From the NCBI GenBank assembly GCA_002323795.1, contig DCPZ01000077.1:7726-22251 (forward strand): DNA of 14,526 nucleotides, given 5' to 3'. The position numbers were made by a program, and so were the translations under genes. Origin of the DNA: Flavobacteriales bacterium UBA1531 (GTDB lineage Bacteria > Bacteroidota > Bacteroidia > Flavobacteriales_D > Sanyastnellaceae). Shown here one piece after another: positions 1 to 6,333 of this stretch (the stretch's first letter is position 1; every line of letters starts with the position of its first letter). Below the pieces are notes generated by a model. The model was given only the letters and a program-made list of their open reading frames with translations. It searched no databases and was not told the DNA's origin.

Positions 1-1
1 C

Positions 2-91
2 TGTCCTACCGACTTGAACGATGATGGCGTGACGAGTGTTCTCGATTTATTGCTTTTTCTTATTGCGTTTGATAGCCAATGCTCCGAATGA
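2..91 (+). CDS. C-terminal end of a secreted protein with a dockerin-like tail (partial)
   Basis: Reading from base 2, 29 codons run open into a TGA at 89-91; the 5' part lies outside the window. The visible residues start and nearly end with Cys and contain the loop DLNDDGVTSVLD, which fits the calcium-binding EF-hand/dockerin pattern D-x-N-x-D-G-x5-D, followed by a Leu-rich helix (DLLLFL). The tail has exactly the same length (29 residues) as the tail of the next gene and shares about 13 identical positions with it, including both Cys, the Asp/Asn ligands and the final Glu. I infer a secreted or surface protein related in its C-terminus to its neighbour. Nothing can be said about its main domain. 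It overlaps the next gene at an ATGA/TGATG junction, so the two are probably co-transcribed. Confidence 0.75.
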   Translation, partial: CPTDLNDDGVTSVLDLLLFLIAFDSQCSE

Positions 92-1911
92 TGAAATTTA
101 TCAAATATCCAATTTGGTGTAAGACAACAATATTTTTTGCATCGTGTCTGATTCACTTGGCTTCAATCGCACAAATGGCAGATGTGAGCAACCTCATTGG
201 CTTGTCAACGGATCATACAGGTGGTTTTTTAGGAGCTGGCGTTAGTTTTGCGGATTTCAACGGAGATCGCATCGACGACTTGAGTTTTGCTCATCACCTT
301 GGTGACCTGCGTTTTTATGAGGGCACAGGAGAGGAGGCCGGATTTATTGAAGTGGATTTGGATTTACCTGACTACCCTTTTGAAGCTAAAATGATATTGT
401 GGGCTGATATTGACAACGATGGGGATCAAGATCTTCTCATTACCTATCGCCTTGCGCCCAATCGATTGTTTCGAAATGACGGTGGCGAATTTGTGAATGT
501 GAGTGCAACATGTGGTATCAATCAGGGTGCGCGCAAGAGTTACGGTGCGTGTTTTGGCGACTATAACAAGGATGGATACCTCGATTTGTTTGTGGCCAAT
601 TACACCTCTTCTTTTGATGAGTACGCCTTCAATGAATTGTACGTGAACCAAGGAGATGGAACATTCGAAGATGTAACAATGACATCGGGAATGTATGAAG
701 TGACCGGGATTCAGTCTTTTCAGGGCCAGTGGGTGGACTTCAACCAAGATGGTTTATTGGACCTTCATGTGGTGAGGGATCGAACGATTTATGCCAACCA
801 TTTTTTTGAGCAGCAATCTGCTGATGCGGTTGCGCCATTTATTGAAAAGGCTGGCGAGGTAGGATTAAATGCGACCATCAACTGCATGTCGACCAGCATT
901 TCAGATTACGACGGTGATTTGGATATGGATGTTTACATCACCGCATTTCCAGATGATCAGAATTGGTTGTTGGTGAACAATGACTATTCATTTTCACCTC
1001 TCAATGAAGACAATGGAGAAACTCCCATGGACAGTTTACAAGTGGATGCCGTTTGTTGGGCTGGAAATTGGCTGGATGTCGACAACAATGGCTTCGAGGA
1101 TTTACATGTGGCAAATGGCTACAGTGAATACACGAATTATCCAGCGATATTGGATGTTTATGATGAGCCAGACAAGCTGTTTCTTAGTGATAATGGGGTG
1201 TTTTCAGAATCTCAAATCAACTTGTTTCAGAACGTGAATACGTTGTCATTCAGCACAGCGGTGGGAGATTTCAATCGAGATGGTTTTCCTGATTTGGTAT
1301 CCAATTGTGTCGGGGATTATGCACAGGTTTTGCGCGCTGATCCCAATGAGAACCATTGGATTAAATTTTGGTTGGAAGGGAGCATGAGCAACCGCGATGC
1401 AATTGGCGCAACGATTGAAGTTTGGACCAATGGAACTCCTCAAAGTCGCATGTTGTTTGCAGGTGAGAACTATCTGGGTCAAAACAGTCATTGGGAACAT
1501 TTTGGCATTGGCGACATGCCTTCTGTGGATTCTGTTGTCGTGAACTGGCCCATCGGGCTGCCATCTGTACACGTTGGTTTGGCTGCGGATGAACATTGGT
1601 TGCTCGTGCAGGATGAGGAGCCGATTAGTCTCTGGACTTCTCAGAATGCATGCGAGGACGAATGCTATGGCTGCACCTACGGAGAAGCTTGCAATTTCAA
1701 TCCCGAAGCCAATATTGATGATGGATCCTGCAGTTTTTCTTGTTGGTCCAATCCTGAAGCTTGTGGCTTAGGCACCGTTTGGGATGAAGGATCTGCTTCC
1801 TGTGTGCCGGATCCTGACCCCTGTGTAGGTGACTTGAATTACGACAATACCGTCACTGTAGCAGATTTACTGCTTTTGCTCAATGTGATGTTCGGTGCTT
1901 GCCCGGAATGA
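88..1911 (+). CDS. Secreted FG-GAP/VCBS-repeat protein with ASPIC/UnbV domain and dockerin-like C-terminal tail
   Basis: About 607 residues. A basic N-terminus and hydrophobic stretch ending LASIAQ is a Sec signal peptide, so the protein is exported. Seven repeats with the calcium-loop pattern D-x-(D/N)-x-(D/N)-G-x-x-D begin near bases 247, 400, 553, 730, 898, 1069 and 1261; this is the FG-GAP/VCBS beta-propeller pattern. Bases about 1351-1610 encode an ASPIC/UnbV domain (NHWIKFWLEG, IGATIEVW, SVVVNWPIG), the usual partner of such repeats in CRTAC1-like proteins. Then come a Cys-rich module (about 1650-1815) and an EF-hand tail (1822-1908). Adhesion or polysaccharide binding is plausible, but no enzyme motif is seen and the function is unknown. 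ATG at 88 overlaps the upstream stop as ATGA; ATG at 91 (TGATG) is equally possible and ATG at 79 is less likely. It converges with the peptidase gene 7 bases downstream. Confidence 0.9.
   Translation: MMKFIKYPIWCKTTIFFASCLIHLASIAQMADVSNLIGLSTDHTGGFLGAGVSFADFNGDRIDDLSFAHHLGDLRFYEGTGEEAGFIEVDLDLPDYPFEAKMILWADIDNDGDQDLLITYRLAPNRLFRNDGGEFVNVSATCGINQGARKSYGACFGDYNKDGYLDLFVANYTSSFDEYAFNELYVNQGDGTFEDVTMTSGMYEVTGIQSFQGQWVDFNQDGLLDLHVVRDRTIYANHFFEQQSADAVAPFIEKAGEVGLNATINCMSTSISDYDGDLDMDVYITAFPDDQNWLLVNNDYSFSPLNEDNGETPMDSLQVDAVCWAGNWLDVDNNGFEDLHVANGYSEYTNYPAILDVYDEPDKLFLSDNGVFSESQINLFQNVNTLSFSTAVGDFNRDGFPDLVSNCVGDYAQVLRADPNENHWIKFWLEGSMSNRDAIGATIEVWTNGTPQSRMLFAGENYLGQNSHWEHFGIGDMPSVDSVVVNWPIGLPSVHVGLAADEHWLLVQDEEPISLWTSQNACEDECYGCTYGEACNFNPEANIDDGSCSFSCWSNPEACGLGTVWDEGSASCVPDPDPCVGDLNYDNTVTVADLLLLLNVMFGACPE
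1650..1815 (+). other. Cysteine-rich repeat module within the VCBS/ASPIC protein
   Basis: This stretch encodes about ten Cys in roughly 55 residues. It includes GCTYGEACNFNP followed by A-x-IDDGSC, then ACGLGTVWDEGSASC. From memory, GCT-x4-AxNYNP-x-A-x3-DDGSC units and CGxGTxWD-x5-C units recur near the C-termini of secreted proteins of marine Bacteroidota. The even pattern of Cys suggests disulfides in an extracytoplasmic fold. It links the ASPIC domain to the EF-hand tail. Confidence 0.65.
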
Positions 1912-1918
1912 GGTCAGT

Positions 1919-3331
1919 TCATCGGTCTTCTCGGGGAGATGGCAGGTGTTGATCCATCATCACCAGCGCTGCAGCGAATGTAGCAGCTCCTAGTTCCAGT
2001 TCTCTCTTGTGGACATTTTCGAACACATCTTGACTGCTGTGATGGAAATCAAAGTAACGCTGTCCATCTGGGCTCAGTCCGAGCATAGTTGGACGGGGTG
2101 TCAGGGCTTTGAGAGGTGAGATGTCTACCCCGGCGCCGCCGCGCCGAAACAAGTGCACATTGTAAGGCGCAAAGAGGTCTTCCCAACTCCTCACAATTGC
2201 CGTTGCAGAATCGCTGGCATCAATTCTAAATCCCCGAGGGACAAAGCCACCTGCATCGGATTCCATTGCAGCCAAATGCACCAAGGCAGATTGCTCGTTT
2301 TCAATGCCCGCCTGCCGCGCATATTCTTTGCCTCCACGATTTCCATTTTCTTCATTGATGAACAGCACAAAACGCAGTGTGCGTTTTGGCTTGTACCCAA
2401 TGGCCTTGAGAATTCGCAGGGTTTCGAGGGTATGCACAACACCCGCACCATCGTCATGGGCTCCTTCGCCAATGTCCCACGAATCCAAGTGTCCTCCGAT
2501 GGTGATAATCTCATTTGGAAATACCGTTCCAGTCCATTCTCCAATAACATTGCCTTGTTCGACATCATCGAACGCTTCGCAGTTCATTTGCAGGGAAACC
2601 TCTAAGTCTGGATGCATCTTGAGTTCGTGGCTCAACATGCTTGCGTCCACGGTGGAAATGGCCGCTGCTGGAATCCGTTCAATGGCATCCTTGTACCGCA
2701 ACGCTCCTGTGTGGGGAAGCGTGTCCAAAGCGTGGGTCATGGAACGAACAAGTGCGCCAATTGCGCCGGCTTTTGCTGCTGCACTTGCCCCATTTCCGCG
2801 CTGATCAACAGCGCCTCCATACGCCGCTCCTGTATTGATCAAAACTGGATCCATCGGTCGGTTAAATAAAACAATTCGCCCTTCGATGACCGAGCTTGAC
2901 AAAGTATCGAGTGCATTGACATCTTTGACCATCACGATTTTTCCACGGATGGCCTGGTCGTCGGGAGTGCCAACGGACCCTCCGAGTGCAGTGACGTGAA
3001 GAGGGATATCTGCATGACCGATGTGCGCTGTGGAACGCGCAACATCTCCCCTGGTCCAACTGGGCACCAAGACGGGCATGACCCATGTGCGGTCTGCTCC
3101 GTATGCGTCCATTACGGATTGTCCCCATTTCATTGCATTTGCTGCACTTTCGGATCCGCTCAATCGATGTCCAATGTCTTTGGTCAGGTGGCGTAGATTG
3201 GAATATGCCTCTCCGTTTCCAAGGGCTTCGTTGTAAATCGAGCGCAAGAGTAAACTGTCGTTACTCGATTGTGCCGATGAAACAGTAACGCAGGGCAAAC
3301 AGACAATGATGATGAATGAGATTCGATTCAT
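1919..3331 (-). CDS. Secreted M28-family zinc metallopeptidase, carboxypeptidase Q-like
   Basis: 470 residues with an N-terminal signal peptide (hydrophobic residues 5-20, cleavage likely after SSA), so periplasmic or secreted. Residues about 100-255 fit a PA-type insert. The catalytic part carries the M28 two-metal ligands: H281 in GGHLDSWD, D293 in AHDDGAG, catalytic E327 and ligand E328 in NEENG, D359 in MESDAGG, and H430 or H431 in FHHSS. The order and spacing match carboxypeptidase Q (plasma glutamate carboxypeptidase), which removes amino acids from small peptides. Its role is probably peptide scavenging; the exact substrate is unknown. All ligands are present, so it should be active. 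The ATG at 3331 is supported because the signal peptide begins there. It is divergent from the nitroreductase gene (100-base gap) and convergent with the VCBS gene. Confidence 0.92.
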   Translation of the reverse strand: MNRISFIIIVCLPCVTVSSAQSSNDSLLLRSIYNEALGNGEAYSNLRHLTKDIGHRLSGSESAANAMKWGQSVMDAYGADRTWVMPVLVPSWTRGDVARSTAHIGHADIPLHVTALGGSVGTPDDQAIRGKIVMVKDVNALDTLSSSVIEGRIVLFNRPMDPVLINTGAAYGGAVDQRGNGASAAAKAGAIGALVRSMTHALDTLPHTGALRYKDAIERIPAAAISTVDASMLSHELKMHPDLEVSLQMNCEAFDDVEQGNVIGEWTGTVFPNEIITIGGHLDSWDIGEGAHDDGAGVVHTLETLRILKAIGYKPKRTLRFVLFINEENGNRGGKEYARQAGIENEQSALVHLAAMESDAGGFVPRGFRIDASDSATAIVRSWEDLFAPYNVHLFRRGGAGVDISPLKALTPRPTMLGLSPDGQRYFDFHHSSQDVFENVHKRELELGAATFAAALVMMDQHLPSPREDR

Positions 3332-3402
3332 GGTGGAAAATTACGGGAATATTTGCCGCAGTGGAAGGATTGAATGGAACATGCCACTCGAGTTTTCACG
3401 AT

Positions 3403-3410
3403 TACCTTTG
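3403..3410 (+). promoter_or_regulatory. Possible -7 element of a Bacteroidota promoter for the nitroreductase gene
   Basis: TACCTTTG matches the Bacteroidota -7 consensus TAnnTTTG and lies 21 bases before the chosen ATG at 3432, in the 100-base divergent gap. The -33 element is poor: CATG rather than TTTG at 19-base spacing. No convincing promoter for the divergent peptidase was found; the nearest match is TAATTTTC on the - strand just upstream of its start. Confidence 0.25.
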
Positions 3411-3431
3411 GTGTCCATACAGCACATTACC

Positions 3432-4025
3432 ATGAGGCATAATTTATCTGAGGTTACGGAATTGATGCGAGATCGGCGCAGTATTTCACCTGAGCGTTTT
3501 TCATCTCGGAAAGTTCACAAGGAAGTCGTCGAGTTGATGCTGAGCAATGCGACTTGGGCTCCGACACATGGCATGACCCAGCCTTGGCGTTTTGCTGCTT
3601 ATGTTGGTGATGGTATGAAGTCCATCGGTCCTAAGCTTGCAGAATGGTATGGTTTAGCGGCCGGTGAAGCTGCTATGGAAGGGAAGGTAGCAAAGCTAAA
3701 AGCCCGCGGGGAACGGGTGTCGGCCATGATCATTGTGGGCGTCAAACCTGACCCGAATGGAAGAATTGACATTCGCGACGAACGCTACGCCGTGGCATGT
3801 GCCATGCAAAACATGTACTTGACATGCACTGCTCATGGCCTTGGAGGGTTTTGGTCCACACCTTCCATGATTCACCTGCCCGAGGTGCGAGAGTTTGCGG
3901 GTTTTGATGATGATACAGAGGTTTTGGGGTTTTTCTATGTCGGATACCCGGAAGGAGAATGGCCCAAAAGCCACCGTAAGCCTCTTGAATATGTAACCCG
4001 ATGGGTGGAGTCTGCGGAATCTTGA
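3432..4025 (+). CDS. FMN-dependent nitroreductase family protein (YdjA-like)
   Basis: 197 residues from ATG 3432, a normal length for the small nitroreductase fold, which works as a cytoplasmic FMN homodimer reducing substrates with NAD(P)H. The N-terminus has the FMN-binding RRS (residues 15-17, MRDRRSISPERF). Residues 43-54 (APTHGMTQPWRF) match the YdjA-type A-P-x-H-x4-PWRF motif. A Gly-rich segment GLGGFWSTP lies at 136-144, and the end LGFFYVGYPEGEWP is also typical. The frame is open upstream to 3306, but that would overlap the start of the divergent peptidase and add 42 unrelated residues, so the internal ATG was chosen. The substrate cannot be read from sequence. It converges with the next gene, leaving 6 bases. 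Confidence 0.88.
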   Translation: MRHNLSEVTELMRDRRSISPERFSSRKVHKEVVELMLSNATWAPTHGMTQPWRFAAYVGDGMKSIGPKLAEWYGLAAGEAAMEGKVAKLKARGERVSAMIIVGVKPDPNGRIDIRDERYAVACAMQNMYLTCTAHGLGGFWSTPSMIHLPEVREFAGFDDDTEVLGFFYVGYPEGEWPKSHRKPLEYVTRWVESAES

Positions 4026-4030
4026 ATGCG

Positions 4031-4052
4031 CTCAGGGCAGATAAATCCTGAG
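4031..4052. terminator. Inverted repeat at a convergent gene junction, weak terminator candidate
   Basis: CTCAGG (4031-4036) and CCTGAG (4047-4052) form a perfect 6-bp stem with a 10-base loop. It sits where the nitroreductase (stop 4025) and the membrane-protein gene (stop 4032-4034) meet tail to tail. There is no T-run on either strand, so it is not a standard intrinsic terminator; it could still slow polymerase or protect 3' ends. Confidence 0.3.
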
Positions 4053-5054
4053 TTCAACAGCGAATGCAGACTGTGGTAGAAAAATCCTGACTTTTGATTG
4101 GTCAAGAAGACCTTGCTTCCATTGTGCTTCGCCCCAACGATTTGAGTTCCATTCCCGCCAATACGTGAACCCTGCGTAGAACGAGGCATCATCGCTTGTT
4201 TTTCCTTTTATTTTAAGTCCGACGTCTGCTCTTAGGGGCACACTCAGTCGTTGCTGCCGATTTTCTTCTACAGAGTATTCGCTGTAGATGGTGGCATTTT
4301 GCTGATAGTCAGCTGTAAAAACATCGCTGAGAAGGAAATCAAAGCTGATACCGGTGCCAGCCGACAACTCTGTCTTGGCATTGATAGGAACTCGGACGAT
4401 TCCTAGGAGTGGCATGCGATAGCGACTCGATCGCAAGCGCAACGTGTCATACAAGAAGCTATCTCCGGATTCGTTGACTTCCCAGTCGGAGTTGTAGTTC
4501 AATTCCCAATCGGCAATCATACGCAGGGTCTCCAACCCGATTTCAACGCTCCATTGGTCATTGATGTTTCGGCGTATGCGTGCTCCAAATCCGTTGCCTC
4601 CTTTCGGGTTCCACAAGATGCTAAGTCCTTCGTCAGAGGCAGCAACAGCCTCAAAACCGACTGCCTCAAGTGGAACCATATAGAGACCTCCTATGGAAAG
4701 ACTCCAAGGGTTGTCTGCCTTGATGCGTTGCGCGTTTGCAGCACTAGAGAAAAAGCCGATCAGGGCCAATACGACTGCGCCGAGCGTGACAGCGAGCATG
4801 GCATTGCGCAATCCTTTGACTGGTATGAATTTTGTACGGTATTGTGCATAGACCAGATGATTGGCATTCAAGGCCTGTTTAAAATATGTACGTGCCACAC
4901 CAAAAAGCCATTCGCTGTTTTCACGATGTCGTTCGAATGGGATTTGGGCATTTTTGAGGCGCTGCTCGAAATCGTCTGCGTGGTCGTCTTCTCGAAATGA
5001 AAAGACGTAATAGCGATTGTCACCGGGGTGGATGAAGTAGTTTGTCCAGCGCAT
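4032..5054 (-). CDS. Two-part membrane protein: soluble N-terminal domain, one transmembrane helix, outer-membrane beta-barrel-like domain
   Basis: 340 residues in one open frame. Residues 1-84 are soluble and mixed-charge (FIHPGDNRYYVFSF, then FEQRLKNAQIPFERH, then ANHLVYAQYRTKFIP). They resemble, from memory, short single-helix membrane proteins of about 100 residues in Bacteroidota. Residues 85-103 are a hydrophobic helix, followed at once by SSAANAQ, which looks like a signal-peptidase I site. Residues about 110-340 alternate polar and aromatic residues in strand-like runs and end in a C-terminal barrel-like strand (FAVELRIYLP), as in outer-membrane beta-barrel proteins. Starting instead at Met86 (ATG 4797-4799) would give an ordinary barrel protein with a signal peptide. 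The ATG at 5054 was kept because the preceding 85 codons read as real protein. The function is unknown. It is preceded by its own candidate promoter. Confidence 0.72.
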   Translation of the reverse strand: MRWTNYFIHPGDNRYYVFSFREDDHADDFEQRLKNAQIPFERHRENSEWLFGVARTYFKQALNANHLVYAQYRTKFIPVKGLRNAMLAVTLGAVVLALIGFFSSAANAQRIKADNPWSLSIGGLYMVPLEAVGFEAVAASDEGLSILWNPKGGNGFGARIRRNINDQWSVEIGLETLRMIADWELNYNSDWEVNESGDSFLYDTLRLRSSRYRMPLLGIVRVPINAKTELSAGTGISFDFLLSDVFTADYQQNATIYSEYSVEENRQQRLSVPLRADVGLKIKGKTSDDASFYAGFTYWREWNSNRWGEAQWKQGLLDQSKVRIFLPQSAFAVELRIYLP

Positions 5055-5065
5055 ATGATCATCAA

Positions 5066-5096
5066 CGAAGATAGAAGTCTCGTGCTGTTTTGCAAA
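5066..5096 (-). promoter_or_regulatory. Candidate Bacteroidota promoter for the membrane-protein gene
   Basis: On the - strand, TTTG (5096-5093) is followed after 19 bases by TATCTTCG (5073-5066). The -33 element and spacing fit the Bacteroidota consensus exactly, and the -7 element matches 7 of 8 positions of TAnnTTTG. The ATG at 5054 lies only 11 bases beyond, so the transcript would have a very short leader. The -33 element coincides with the T-run of the terminator upstream. Confidence 0.4.
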
Positions 5097-5130
5097 AAAA
5101 GCCCACCTCCATTGACGGAGACGGGCCTTT
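5094..5130 (-). terminator. Rho-independent terminator ending the murD-yceI operon
   Basis: On the - strand, AAAGGCCC and GGGCTTT form an outer stem with one bulged C. A small AC/AC internal loop separates it from an inner CTCC/GGAG stem with a 6-base loop. The hairpin is followed by seven T (5100-5094). It lies about 30 bases past the stop of the YceI-like gene, the last gene of the long - strand operon. The A/T flanks on the other side are weaker, so it mainly serves the - strand. Confidence 0.75.
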
Positions 5131-5161
5131 CGGTTTCAATTTAACTTCAGCAGCATCGGGC

Positions 5162-5830
5162 TCAACTTTCAGCTACAATGTGAAAGCTAAGCGAAATTTC
5201 ATCATTGATTAATTTATCACCGAGGTCAGGGAATAAATCGGGGAACGTGCCAGATCTGAATTTGACATTGTATTTGGAACGATCGAATGTCATGTCACCA
5301 TCGAACGTCAATTGATTCCCATCTTGAATAACGTCAACAGGAAAGGAAATGGGGTGGTTAATGCCACGAATGACGAGTATGCCACCTGCGAAGGATTGGC
5401 CTTCTTTGGTTTTGACGCTTTCCAATTTCAATTCAGCGAAGGGATGCTTATCAACCCCAAAAAAGTCATCTGACTTCAGATGACCTTCCAATCTATCCTT
5501 GGCTCGTCCTGACAAATCAGTTACGTTTAGACTGGCCATGTCCATAGCAATGAATCCTGAGGACACTCGATTGTCAGTGACCTGGACGGAGCCTTTGTAC
5601 ACATTTAAAGTTCCCGTGTGCGTCTCCGTAGTGATTTCAGTCCCAATCCAATTGCAAGTGCTTAGCTCTTGATTGATTTGGTATTTGCCATCAGAGAATG
5701 CAGTGTTTGAACCTTTTGTGGCAATTTTCTCATTTGTAGCATCCTCGGTTCCATTGTTGGTTTCGGTGGGCGTGTTACCGCAGTTCACGAGCAGGAGCAA
5801 TGCAAAGAGAGTGGCAAGTAAATTTTTCAT
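5162..5830 (-). CDS. YceI-like domain lipoprotein
   Basis: 222 residues from ATG 5830 (an ATG three codons earlier, at 5839, is also possible). The N-terminus MKNLLATLFALLLLVNC is a lipoprotein signal with the lipidated Cys at residue 17; Asn just before the Cys is uncommon. A Thr/Asn/Glu-rich linker follows. The rest is a YceI-like lipocalin-type beta-barrel: YQINQELSTCNWIG at its start, FFGVDKHPFAELKLES, GILVIRGINHPISFP and FDRSKYNVKFRSG. YceI proteins bind long hydrophobic molecules such as polyisoprenoids in the periplasm, but the physiological role is poorly known. It is the last gene of the operon, 28 bases after the yqeY-like gene and just before the terminator. No acidic surface-export signal follows the Cys, so a periplasm-facing anchor is likely. 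Confidence 0.88.
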   Translation of the reverse strand: MKNLLATLFALLLLVNCGNTPTETNNGTEDATNEKIATKGSNTAFSDGKYQINQELSTCNWIGTEITTETHTGTLNVYKGSVQVTDNRVSSGFIAMDMASLNVTDLSGRAKDRLEGHLKSDDFFGVDKHPFAELKLESVKTKEGQSFAGGILVIRGINHPISFPVDVIQDGNQLTFDGDMTFDRSKYNVKFRSGTFPDLFPDLGDKLINDEISLSFHIVAES

Positions 5831-5867
5831 TTGAATCATTCGGTTTGTGTAATAACAAGCTCAGTCC

Positions 5868-6326
5868 TTATTGGTTCTGCAATTGAGATTTTACGAATTG
5901 CGCAATAAGTTTTCCATCGGCTTTTCCCGCCATGGATGCTGAAGCTCGACCCATGACTTTGCCCATATCGGCCATTGACGAAGCGCCCATTTCAGAGATG
6001 ATGCTGGCTACGTTTGCTGCAATTTCATCTTCATTCAATTGCTGAGGTAGAAATTCTGCAATCACTTTGGCTTGACTTCTTTCCTCAGCTTCGAGGTCGG
6101 TCCTACCTTGCTCTTTGTAGATTTCTGCGGACTCATTGCGTTGCTTGAAGAGTTTGTTGAGAATGGAAAATGCTGCAGCGTCATCGATGCTTTCGGCTTC
6201 GGCACCTGTTTTCGTTGCTTCGAGAAGCAGTTTGCTCTTGATGTCTCTCAATGCGCTGAGCCGTTCTTTGTCTCTGCTGCGCATGGCATCTTTGATACCT
6301 TCTGAGATGGTGGTATAGAATGACAT
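5868..6326 (-). CDS. yqeY: GatB/YqeY domain-containing protein
   Basis: 152 residues, the normal length for stand-alone YqeY proteins, which are all-helical and related to the tRNA-binding tail domain of the GatB amidotransferase subunit. A role in tRNA-dependent amidation or another tRNA-related process is inferred in the literature but not settled. Family features visible: RLSALRDIKSKLL (22-34), KQRNESAEIYKEQGR (61-75), EFLPQQLNEDEI (91-102), DMGKVMG (120-126) and GKADGKLIAQFVKSQL at the C-terminus. The ATG at 6326 was chosen; the open frame continues upstream to 6413, but that would overlap the ftsZ end and add 29 residues unlike the family. It lies 7 bases after the ftsZ stop, a conserved arrangement in Bacteroidota, so it is probably co-expressed with division genes. 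Confidence 0.9.
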   Translation of the reverse strand: MSFYTTISEGIKDAMRSRDKERLSALRDIKSKLLLEATKTGAEAESIDDAAAFSILNKLFKQRNESAEIYKEQGRTDLEAEERSQAKVIAEFLPQQLNEDEIAANVASIISEMGASSMADMGKVMGRASASMAGKADGKLIAQFVKSQLQNQ

Positions 6327-6333
6327 GGGTGAT

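Noticed and set aside
1903..1925. Bulged hairpin CCGGAA...TTC-AT-CGG at the VCBS/peptidase convergent junction
   Set aside because: Only six pairs with a 2-base bulge and no T-run; not distinguishable from chance.
3306..3431. Longer N-terminus for the nitroreductase beginning at 3306
   Set aside because: It would overlap the start of the divergent peptidase and adds 42 residues without family resemblance; the RRS motif lies at the normal distance from ATG 3432.
5840..5867. Search for a separate promoter before the YceI-like gene
   Set aside because: The 28-base gap has no TAnnTTTG-like element on the - strand, so the gene is taken as part of the operon.
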